Assembly: GCA_900155495.1 (NCBI GenBank)
Contig: FTLJ01000690.1
Location: 1-57,452, forward strand
DNA from: Porogramme epimiltina
Lineage: Eukaryota; Basidiomycota; Agaricomycetes; Polyporales; Polyporaceae
Length of the DNA: 57,452 bases
Reading direction: 5' to 3'
Shown: positions 1 to 8,993 of the stretch, in pieces
Layout of the letters: the number at the start of each line of letters is the position of its first letter
Position numbering within the stretch: position 1 is the stretch's first letter
The notes under the pieces: model-generated
Database searches by the model: none
The model's input: only the letters and a program-made list of their open reading frames with translations
What the model was told of the DNA's origin: nothing
Made by a program: the position numbers and the translations under genes

Positions 1-66
1 CTTCCATCCCAATTCTCTTTCGGCCCGGTGCCTCCACTCCTCCCGTACTCTCTTATCATTTTCAAC

Positions 67-571
67 ATGCGTTTCTCCGTCGTCCTCGCCACCCTCTCCG
101 CCGTCACCTTCGGTTACGCCCAGTCCCTCAGCTTGTCTGGTGGTGATGGTGCGTGCATATTCTTGGCTACGCCTCTGTCTATAGCTAATGTGGTATTGCT
201 ACTGTCAGCTACCTTCTATGCCGCCGGGCTTGGCTCCTGTGGGTTCCAGAACACTGACGCCGACTTCATTGTCGCTGTTGATGTTGCTACCATCACCTCC
301 TTCCCCGGTGCTGGAGCCAACCCCAACGCGTACGTGACCTGACGCTTTTTTCGTACTTGTTTGTGCTCATCATGTGCACTGTTACAGGAACCCGATGTGC
401 GGCCGCCAAATGGTGGTGACTGGCCCCGACGGCAAGACGGTTACTGTCACCGTTGCGGATACCTGCCCCGGATGTGCGCCCGGCAGCGTCGACCTGACGC
501 CGACTGCGTTCCAGCAGCTCGCGTCGCTGGACGTGGGCCGCCTGCACGGCATCAGCTGGACGCTCATCTGA
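67..571 (+). CDS. Secreted double-psi beta-barrel (RlpA/expansin-like) protein
   Basis: Three exons, 67-148, 209-329 and 388-571, give a 128-residue protein; both introns (149-208, 330-387) are GT-AG and keep frame. Residues 1 to about 18 are a typical secretion signal (MRFSVVLATLSAVTFGYAQS). The mature part is a single double-psi beta-barrel domain: it begins GDATFYAAGLGSCG, contains the cysteine-bearing NPMCGRQ segment and the conserved VADTCPGCAPGSVDLT block, and ends in HGISWTLI. Small single-domain proteins of this kind are common in basidiomycete secretomes and are related to barwin, cerato-platanin-like and expansin barrels; they are thought to bind polysaccharide and have no shown enzymatic activity. 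No carbohydrate-binding module is attached. The start is the first ATG that gives a signal peptide. Family call is firm; biological role is not known. Confidence 0.9.
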
Positions 572-1084
572 GGAGAGAGCGCATGATGATTATGACTGTT
601 CATGACGATGTACGACATACGCACTGTTACGAATTATGATGGAAGTGAAACATAGACTGTGCGTTGCGTGCGCCTTAGGGCATGCAGGCTGTAGTTGACT
701 ATTGCACTTGCGGTGGACTTGCGAAGAAGTTTGGATCAAATACTCAAACGCGCCCATGCGCGTGGCTTTCGGCGCACGCGCCGGCCTGTGCAGATTATCT
801 TCCACCTTTCCCACGGTTTTAGTAGCCTCGATGTAAGCTGCGGATGCACTGCCGGTCTTCTCGGTCGATAACTCATCGGTTCTGCTCAGGACTGTGACCG
901 TCTGAAGCTCTTCCATCTTACCACTTGGAGGTGTAAGCTACCCTTATGCTCGTGTTTCTATCATACATTCTTAGGTGTGTAGTTCAACACATAGCCAGTG
1001 TTTGTGGGGAGTAACGTGATGAACTAGTTTGGCATCCGATTTCAAGCTAGGGCATCCAACCAAGTTTCGTTTGAGACACCCGTC
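572..1084. other. Intergenic, no gene seen
   Basis: The 3' flank of the barrel gene and the upstream region of the next gene. Open frames here are short, on the opposite strand and without coding character. I see no RNA gene or repeat. Confidence 0.6.
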
Positions 1085-2543
1085 ATGACCAGCCATCAAG
1101 ACATCAACACCTTCTCTGGTGAAATAGTGGACATCATTATCGACTACCTTCATGACGACTTTGACACTCTCAAGTCTTGTTCTCTTGTGTGCCATGCGTG
1201 GCTCCCAGCGTCTCGCTTTCATCTCTTCGACGTCGTTACTTGTCTCCGGGGGCAAGATGCAACACTAAAGCACTTTCTCACATGGGCGATGTCCTCTCCA
1301 GACGCCACCCCATATATTCGAACAGTTATCATCCAGCCTGTTTCCGAGAAACACACCAGGCAAGATGACGCCCCGATGTGGCTGGCGCCCCTGCAACCAA
1401 TTGGACTGATGGTGGAAGATATTGGCATGCTCGCGAGAAGCTTGAACAACCTGCAGCACATCGTATTGCGAAGCGTTTTCTTAAGCGCTTCATCCTCCTT
1501 CGCACTCTCGTCCTTATCCATATCGTCAAATCGACCATCCCTCAGTGCACTGTCTATTTTACACTGCTCCACCGTTGACTACAATTTTACCCCGGTCTAC
1601 CTTCTCCTCTCCTTCTTCTCGGAGATAAATACTTTGGAGGTCGTAGAACTGAAGTGCAACTGGGATCCGTCGGATATGTCTATACCCACATTCGCTTCTC
1701 TCGCATCATCCCTCCGGGTTCGTGAACTGCTCCTTAGCACATATACCGGGAGGACAGGAGGAGCCGAGCCTTCGCAATGTTTTCTCCGGCTATTCTACCA
1801 TTCTCGGCCCACCTGGTACCTCAGCTCCCTCAGTCTCTGCTTGATGGACTTGACCTATCAACGTCTGTTGGACGGCATTTTCCCCCTGTGCAATGGTACC
1901 CTTCGGGAGCTCACCATCGACATTACGCCCACCATTCTTATACGACGTATAAATCGGCCAGGTGAGTCTTCGGAACCCCTTCACAGCGTTCAAAACTCGC
2001 TAACTCGTGCCGTCGAAACTGCTCATAGCCCCCCCTCTAATGGGGCGCGAACTACATTTGCGTCGGTGTGCATCCCTTTTGGTCCTTAAGCTGAAGATCG
2101 TGACACTTGGTCCTCAAATTTCACACCACGGGCCCTCTCCGCCACTCCTGTTTGACGAGATGTTCGGAGTCAACGCAGACATTATCCGCGAGTCAGCGCC
2201 ACCCTCCCTCCGCAGCATCACAATCACGTTCATGCATCATGGAGTATGGAATGCCGACTTTGTCGCGAAGCTCGAAGCGTTGCCATCGTGGGCAGCCCTC
2301 GACTCTGCCATTTCGGAGATTCGTGCTCTCAAGACACTTACCTGCATCGTGGATACGGACGGGAAGAGTGACCTCAATGCACACATCAAGAAGTCGAACC
2401 GCAACGTTGGGCGCATGCCTGCTTATAGGATTGCCGATGACTTGGCCGCAGCCGGAGATAATCGATATGCAAGCGTTGTATGGAAGATGCTGCCACGAAT
2501 GCGGGAGTCGGGGAAGCTGCGTATCTTGGAAATAGTCGAGTAA
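1085..2543 (+). CDS. F-box-like protein with leucine-rich body
   Basis: Two exons, 1085-1961 and 2029-2543 (intron 1962-2028, CTAAC branch near 2001), encode 463 residues. The N terminus carries a degenerate F-box of the basidiomycete type (GEIVDIIIDYLHDD ... LVCHAWLPASR, about residues 11-45), followed by about 400 residues with irregular leucine-rich segments. Such proteins are presumed substrate adaptors of SCF ubiquitin ligases, binding Skp1 through the F-box; the target is unknown. It shares its exon plan, one intron about two thirds along and a short 3' exon ending in a WKMLPRMRESGKLRILE-like tail, with the genes at 13019, 14965, 17338 and 36333, so it is one member of a locally expanded family. 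Confidence 0.85.
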
Positions 2544-2895
2544 ATGGTAAGTCCCTCCTCGTGTTAGTAAAGGGCGGCGTTCCCCTTCGGAGAACGCCAA
2601 AGAACTTGCAGCACGCTGCGCCACTATATCGCCGCGTAGTCACTAGCCTTAGGTCGTTGATCACGCGGATACCGTTTGCTAATACGTTTCATTGATGCGC
2701 AGACCATTCGAATACATGACCGTGCAAGTAAAATATAAGGGAGAGCACAGAAATGGAGAAACAAGACATGTTCAGAACCGATCGGGGTCGAGGTCGGCAT
2801 GCGGATACTATACCTTGAGCTGCTCCACGGCCCGCCAGTCGGAAAATACGTTAGGAGGGGTTGGTGTTCTCAGCGACGCGCAGAAAGGACATACC
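2544..2895. other. Intergenic; may hold a tiny last exon of the next gene
   Basis: Between two convergent genes. The minus strand at 2810-2819 could be a last exon of the next gene if splicing runs from 2899 to 2820 (donor GTAAGG, acceptor GCAG preceded by a CTAAC branch). No other coding signal. Confidence 0.4.
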
Positions 2896-3770
2896 TTACA
2901 GCCGCTCTACGACTCCCTCGGTCCATTCTACCACGGCGCTGTGGACTCCATTAACTTCAAGAAGAGCGAGAATGTCCGCGGAAGCGAGGTGCGCATCCTC
3001 GGCGGTGATGCTAGCGGGATGAGTCGTGACCCAAATGACCACAGGACCGAGAGTGCCCTGTCCGTCCTCGTCGTGAGTTTTGAAACGAACCGCCGTGAGT
3101 GAAGTGTAGCGGATCTTCCGATCTTTCAACTTATCCAGGATTTGAGGGGCGACGGTGCCCCAGATGGGGTGGAGAGGTGTGTTCCAGATTCCATGGATAG
3201 TCTTGCTGGGGAGCGTCTCAAGTCGCCCCGTAGGGCGGGGGAATGGAGTCTCGCGATAATCCGAGCGGTAGAGGAGCGGGGGAGGGTCGGGAGAGATACC
3301 ATGGTAGTATGCGACCTGCTCCCACTCCGAAAGGTTGTACTGGGAGACCATGGTGTCGGGCGAGGCGGTTTTGAGCGCGGAGACCGCATTCGAAGAATCG
3401 TCAAGAGTTTGTGAGGACGAGGAAAGGGATTTGTGCTGGCTCGAGTTGTTCAGGCACTGAAGCGCGATGAGAGGCAGGTCTGAGTGCAAAGTGATAAGTG
3501 GAAGTGTAACACGGATGTGAAAAGTAGCCTCTGGACTCACTTAGAAGATCGGGATGCTTTTCCATGGTCTCTAAAGCCCGTTTAACCGCGGGAGAAGCAT
3601 CTAAAAATACGAGGAAGATGGTCAATGTGGGAGCGGCTATGCGCGCAAAAAGGGATAGGGGCTCGCCTTCGCCCCAGAGACCGGCCTGTCTCAGTTCCTT
3701 TTCACTGAATGGAGGTGCTTCAACGAGGTCAGTATGAAGCCGGAGAGAATATACTGTTGCGCTCACCCAT
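2896..3770 (-). CDS. Basidiomycete-specific protein of unknown function
   Basis: Exons on the minus strand are 3770-3767, 3717-3541 and 3479-2896, about 254 residues. The first exon is only ATG plus one base; the intron 3766-3718 starts GTGAGC and ends AG, and joining gives M-APPFSEKEL in frame. Without that splice this frame has no ATG. The intron 3540-3480 is GTGAGT-AG. Recognisable segments are KELRQAGLWGEGEP, a YRSDYRETPFPRPTGRLETLP stretch (21 residues in the gene, partly quoted here as RETPFPRPTGRLETLP), PIWGTVAPQILDKLKDR, and TLGPVVIWVTTHPASITAEDAH. I know this as a recurrent orphan family in polypores, often longer at the C terminus, but cannot name a function. The 3' end is uncertain: TAA at 2898-2896 is part of a good donor (GTAAGG), and splicing to 2819 would end the protein at 2810 instead. 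Confidence 0.7.
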
Positions 3771-4265
3771 ATTTTCGGTCAAGTTGATAGTCAACACGGA
3801 AATGGTGGTGTAAGCATCACCGAGGACGGGAAAAGGGGGACGGCTTGAACCACTTAGGTTCAAAACTCCGCCTTGGATGGTTCATCTTATCTTATCAGTA
3901 TTTATCTCACGTGACCCAAATTATGTGTGCGTGCGGCGCGCCGCCTCTCCCCCCAATGCCCATTATATCACAACCCGCTGCTCTAGCGAAGACTAACGCT
4001 CAAGTTGGGATACTTCCACACAGATATGGCGGCCCAATGAATGTAAGAGACATGGACTCCAACTGCGTATCCTAGGCGTAGCTAAGTGAACCAGTCACAT
4101 ATGACTCTGGTAAGTCGCTATGATTCGACATCAAAACTACATCGGCCCTACTCGACACCGCGGTGAGGAGAAATCACTGTTACATGGAAATGTTGTAGAG
4201 AATTGTTGGAGAAACTCCGCAGAGAAAGCATGGTACATCCATAGGAAGAACCCAAATATATCTAC
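3771..4265. other. Intergenic, no gene seen
   Basis: Upstream of the orphan gene and downstream of the membrane-protein gene. Nothing coding or repetitive recognised. Confidence 0.6.
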
Positions 4266-5537
4266 CTAAACTGCCTGGACGAGTTCGGGAGCATCAAGTT
4301 TTGGCATAGGAATGAGGGTCTTTTCGGATTCACCCAACCCTGAGATAGCTATATCATCTGCGCTATTTTCGGTCGAGCCATTGGTCGGGTCATCTGAATG
4401 GACCGTGAGTCCAGTGGCGATGACAGCTGATTTGAAGCGCATGCTTGTCATTGCCCCTTGAGTGAGCGTCGGCGTGTACGCGCGCCCAGACAGGACGCGC
4501 ACAATGACCATCTGTGGGGACAGGCACTACAAAAGCATCAGGCTCCGTGAAAACCGGGAAGTAATGCTACGTACCGCGCTCATGGAGTACAGCGAGAAGA
4601 ACAGTATCGAAGTCGGGTGGCCCATCCCATCTGTGATCAGATAGGCCATTCCGGTGAGAGCCAGCGGGAGCATGCATTCAACAACGATTGCTGCCGCCCC
4701 GGTGTAAGAGTGTGCTGCCTCCTTCCCCAGCGTCTTTTGGATCCTCCGTGATTCCCACAGGATGCGAGCTGAGACGAGCGCGCAGCAGGTGACGTTGATC
4801 GCGATGTTGGACGTGGCATAGGCGAGATTCATACGCAATGCGAGCCCTGCGAAAGGATCTGCATGAGGCTCCCCCGAGAGGACGATGGCGATAACTCCGA
4901 GGACTGTGAAGGTAGAGCCGTAAGCATATGTTGCGGTAGTGAGACCAGTGAGAGGCATAGGCCGAATGAACGTACCGGCACTAGCGATGAGGACCAGCCC
5001 TGGGAGGATTACGATCCGTACGTCGCGATTCCAGACGATCCATAGCCGATAGATCTGCGGACAAGGAATTGTGAAACCGGATATACATTTCTCGGGGTAG
5101 ACAGGAAGACATACCTGGTAACCGTCTGTGCCTACGTTCATGAGTACACCGCCAACCATGTCCAGGGTTTGGTACCACACGGACGCGAAGTTGGAATAGT
5201 ACTGAGCGGAGCCGCCTGGGTAGTCTACGTGAACGATCCACATCTCCTCGCCGAAGACAGCCTGGACGGCGACGTGTATGGCGGTGGTCACGAGAAACAG
5301 CACGCTCAGATGGAGCAGCTTGTCGTTCGATACGTTGGGACCATTTCGCCGCCGCTCGCGCCGAATGAGCTTGAGGGTCACGTAAAACAGGGACAATTGA
5401 ATACCTACAGCAGCGCATATACCTCTATTAATGTATAAAACACACGGTATTGTGTCTGAGAACTCACCAAAGAGGATACCGGTGAACTGTGTGCCGATAT
5501 AATAACAGTTCTGAAAAATGGTGTTGTCGTTTGTCAT
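4266..5537 (-). CDS. Multipass membrane protein of the basidiomycete DUF6533-like type
   Basis: Five exons on the minus strand: 5537-5468, 5404-5115, 5054-4976, 4903-4575 and 4511-4266; introns of 60-72 nt are all GT-AG. The product has 337 residues. About seven hydrophobic segments are visible, starting at YYIGTQFTGILFGIQLSLFY and including LHLSVLFLVTTAIHVAVQAV, IVILPGLVLIASAVLGVIAIVL, NIAINVTCCALVSARILW and PLALTGMAYLI. The basic loop KLIRRERRR and the closing block MVIVRVLSGRAYTPT are typical of the large agaricomycete membrane-protein family that usually ends in QMVIVRVLSG followed by a soluble tail. No function is established; some authors compare it with seven-helix receptors. The third intron (4975-4904) is a multiple of three and could be retained. 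Confidence 0.8.
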
Positions 5538-6822
5538 ATCGGCGAGGGTTTCCGTAAGCTAGAGGCCAAGGCGGTGCTCGGAGAGAATTTCCAGCAAGAA
5601 AAGGGATGGTAGAGCTGCGTGGAACGAGCTCCGGCCTGAATGGAAGCGGATGTTACATGCTTATATATCGTAGCAAGACGGCGCCTTCCGAAATCCAAAT
5701 GAACGATATACGTGAGGTGCGAAAACTAGTTTCACTTTGGGGTACACACCTAAGTTCTGCGGGTACAGTAAGGTGGCTGGCAGGGGTGCATCTTGATTCG
5801 GCGAAAGATTCAAACTTAAAGCTGCCTTCGAGAACTCGAGAAGTTGGTTTCTTAACACGCGATGGCTTGGTTCATCTCGGGGGCTCGACACCCATCTACC
5901 TTCTCTCTCGGTCAATGAAAGCGCACCTGCCCGAAGTGCCACGTCTGGCCTTGAACATGGAAGGTGAATTGTGTCGCCGCATCTACACGAGGTGCCGCAT
6001 CGCAAGGTTTGGCGCTTGTGCAAATGTTGACTTGTCAGTCTGAGCCGTACTGCAAGTTCACACCAGCTTAGAATTCGGAGCACATCGCAACGTGGAGAAT
6101 TTGAACCTACTGCGCGATGTTGTCATGGTAGGTTCAAATTATGCAAGTGGAGAGGGTAGACACATAGTAGGGATAAATTCGCCTAAGCTTGGTGCCATCA
6201 TCTGGTCTGTGTTAAGGCGAAGCACAAAGGCCAGGCTGCCACCATGTCGTTGATGCGAAGTGACTAGTGAACTCCCGAGGGGTTGACTTTGAAGATGGGT
6301 CGACCGTCGAACCACTGATGTTCCTGAACAGAATGATGCTGTTGAACTGTTCTTCGCTTGCCTTCTCTTGTTCCTTCAGGCTACGAAAAACCCCCGAGCT
6401 GGTAGGAAAGAAGGTATCGGAAGCCATTTCAAAGAGATGGTGAGAGGCGAGGTACTCCTTACGTCGGGGCTGGGCGAACACAGCTGCCATTTCGATGATG
6501 TGCCGGTCTGGACCCTGGGAAACGTGCATATCACGTGATGCCATTCCTTTATTCTGGCTCGAAGCGGCGAGAAAAGTTGGCTTTTCTTTCAATATTCGAC
6601 ACAAACCCTTGAAGGATGGATGCACGAGACTGGGTGTACGTTACAATGCTACAAGCGCATTCGTGTTGGGGTTCTACAAGATTTGCGATGAGCCATTACC
6701 CAGCAGGGAGTCGATTGAAGGGCTTGTGACGTCACAGTGTCTCAGGACCACCAGAGGTTCATTGTCCAACAGAAGGAGGACAGTGAATGACATGGCTTTC
6801 GTACCACCCGCCATACAGTACT
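5538..6822. other. Intergenic, no gene supported
   Basis: Divergent upstream region of the membrane protein and downstream region of the dioxygenase. A 138-codon minus-strand frame at 6212-6625 has no ATG at its start and no recognisable domain, so I leave it out. The only structure noticed is the inverted repeat at 6098-6140. Confidence 0.5.
6098..6140. repeat. Perfect 12-bp inverted repeat with 19-nt loop
   Basis: AATTTGAACCTA at 6098-6109 is followed, after 19 nt, by its exact reverse complement at 6129-6140. It could form a hairpin. No transposon or gene is attached to it as far as I can see. Confidence 0.7.
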
Positions 6823-8495
6823 TTATCGCCTCGCCTTCTTGGCTGAAGACCCCCCCTCCGTTTGCCTTGTCCTCTTCCCCGACTTCGCCCTCCCTTCCGG
6901 CTTATCAGACTCTCTGTCGCTCTCGTCAGCTTTCCCCTTCGCCCGCAAGTGCCCCCACACGAGCTCGTCCTGGTATGGCGCTTCGAATCGCTCAAGCGCG
7001 TCGGGTGGGTAGAACCAGTAGTTGAATGCCATGTGCACATCGCGCGCCCCATCGCCCGTGGACGTCGACGTGACCTCATGCCACCACGACGCGGGGAGGT
7101 AAAGCATCTCGCCCGCGGAGAGCTCCACGACGTACGGCGCTGTAGCCTTATGCAGCCCAGGGAAGTCGGAGGCGGAGAAGTCGGGCGGAAGTGTAGCCGT
7201 GGTGGGGATGTCGAGATACTGGTGGAGGTGCGCGGTGGGGATGCGAGAGAACGAGGACGGTTCGCTAGGTGCGGCGGGCTCTTCGTCGTTGTCGCTGCCC
7301 TCTTCATCTTCCTCGTCTTCCTCGTCTTCTTCATCATCGTCGGCGGCATGCGCCGACTCTTCGTCGTCGTCTGAGTGGCCGATACCCTTCCATTCCTCTT
7401 CGTCGTCCTCTTCGTCCTCGTTAGCTCCGCCCTTGGCCGACCGCGACGGGCCCGCCTCCGCGCCATCGTCCATGCCGTCTTCGAGGCCCGCCATAAGCGC
7501 ATCGAAGTCATCGACCTCGTCCGAGGCTCCTTCCTCTTCCAGCGCGAGCATCGCGAGTTCGTCGAGCGCTGCGTCGTGGGCCTCCATGAGCGCCTTCATC
7601 TCCTTCGAGTGCATCTTGTCTTTTCCCTTCCCCTTGTCCTTCCCTTTGCCTTTACCCTTCTCCCGGCTGACTCGCTTCAATGCGTCGATCTTGCGCTCGA
7701 GCGCGTGCACGCGGGCCTTGCAAGCGGCACGCTTCGAGAGCCCGTCGGCGCGTACGGGAATGTCTGCGTACGCGATGAGTCCATTCGGGTGGAGCGTCTC
7801 GAGCGTGCCATAGGGATAGAGGTTCTCCACCTCCGCGGGCGGGAAGAGCACGAAGCGCTTGCGGCCCTGGAGGAGGACGTAGAGGTTGTCGTGGAAGTCA
7901 TGGTGCTGCGCGAACACGCGGAAAGTCAGCGTCGGGTTCGTGGACCTTCTTGAATATGTGATGAACTTACGAGGCCAGATGACGAGCCGTCTTTGGATTT
8001 TCCGAGCCAGAGGTTGACCTGCTGGAGGAAGAGATTGCCCATTATGCGGGGCACCACTGGGAATTCATCCTTAAGCGCGTTGGTGGGCGGTGGGAAGACC
8101 GTCTCGGAGTCAGGATCTTCCTCAGAGTACTGGGTAGTGAGATAGGGATGTGGACCTTTTTCAGAGCGAAGTGAGTCGAGGAAGTCACCAAAGGACATCG
8201 AGATCCTGTCGACGTCGGTGCCGTACTGGTTTGCTGTAGGATGGATGGGCTCGACCATAACCTCGACGTCGCCGGCCTTTTTAGTCAAGTAGGTCATATC
8301 TGTCTTAAAGAAGCAACGCGTGAGTAAATCGAACACCACAGACTTCTGTAAACTCACCCATTTTCTGCCCTTGAAGGCGTGGTCGTCGAGCAGACCCTTC
8401 AGGACAACTGGTTGACGTTTTGAAACATACTTCGAGAAAAATTCTCGCGCAGACAGGCCTGGGTCGATGGACTCGAGCTGTAACTTTTTTGGCAT
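6823..8495 (-). CDS. JmjC/cupin-8 domain Fe(II)/2-oxoglutarate-dependent dioxygenase
   Basis: Exons on the minus strand: 8495-8358, 8303-7971 and 7905-6823; introns 8357-8304 and 7970-7906. 517 residues. The N-terminal half has the cupin-8 layout: SAREFFSKYVSKRQPVVLKG, a middle region, then NLFLQQVNLWLGKSKDGSSS and the metal-binding segment GLHHDFHDNLYVLLQGRKRF, where H158 and D160 are the likely first two iron ligands. The third ligand is the His in YLPASWWHEVTS. Between these halves sits an insertion of roughly 200 residues: a basic KGKGKGKDKGKGK stretch and then a strongly acidic run of Asp/Glu (about residues 270-345). The C-terminal tail is Lys/Arg-rich. The nearest well-known relatives are hydroxylases such as JMJD7, TYW5 and FIH; the substrate here (protein, RNA or small molecule) cannot be told. 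Basic and acidic tracts suggest a nuclear protein. Confidence 0.88.
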
Positions 8496-8993
8496 CTGAG
8501 GTATTCAAGCGGCAATGGGAACCAAGTGTGGCTCAGGTGGGCCTAGTTCGCTCTTGGTCTCTCTACACAAGGGTAGATTCGGATGTGAACGTTCGCAGCA
8601 AAGAGCGGATATAGACTCCGAAGGTCCTGATAACAGAGATTCTATTGCTCTATTACCGCGCTTTGATGGGGACTAGACGCGGTGTTAACGCAATCAATAG
8701 AGATTAGCAGAAGGTACTTATCGGCTGATGGCATGCTTTCAGGGGCAACCGACACGCTCGATCGGGTTCGCTGATGCGGAAGCTCCCCGAAGTTCGACCT
8801 CAACGTCGAGCACGACGAGCTCGCGCCTGTCGACGACGACCCCCCTCCCATCCTCCCCCCCTTCACTTTCCTCGCTGCTTTCACTGCCGTCGCTTGACAT
8901 CCGCCTTGTGCACCGCTGTCTTGTCTCCCTCGCCTAGCATGACGATTGGGAGCTAAAGCCTACACACCTACCAGCGACGGACCCGTGTTCGAC
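8496..8993. other. Shared upstream region of two divergent genes
   Basis: Lies between the dioxygenase start (8495, minus) and the coiled-coil gene start (8994, plus). Pyrimidine-rich stretches at about 8825-8900 precede the plus-strand gene and fit a fungal transcription-start region. No coding feature. Confidence 0.5.

Noticed and set aside
6212..6625. 138-codon minus-strand frame as a gene
   Set aside because: Starts with GTG, has only internal ATGs and no recognisable feature.
8946..8993. Earlier start for the coiled-coil protein
   Set aside because: The frame upstream of 8994 begins with TTG and has no ATG; it reads as 5' leader.
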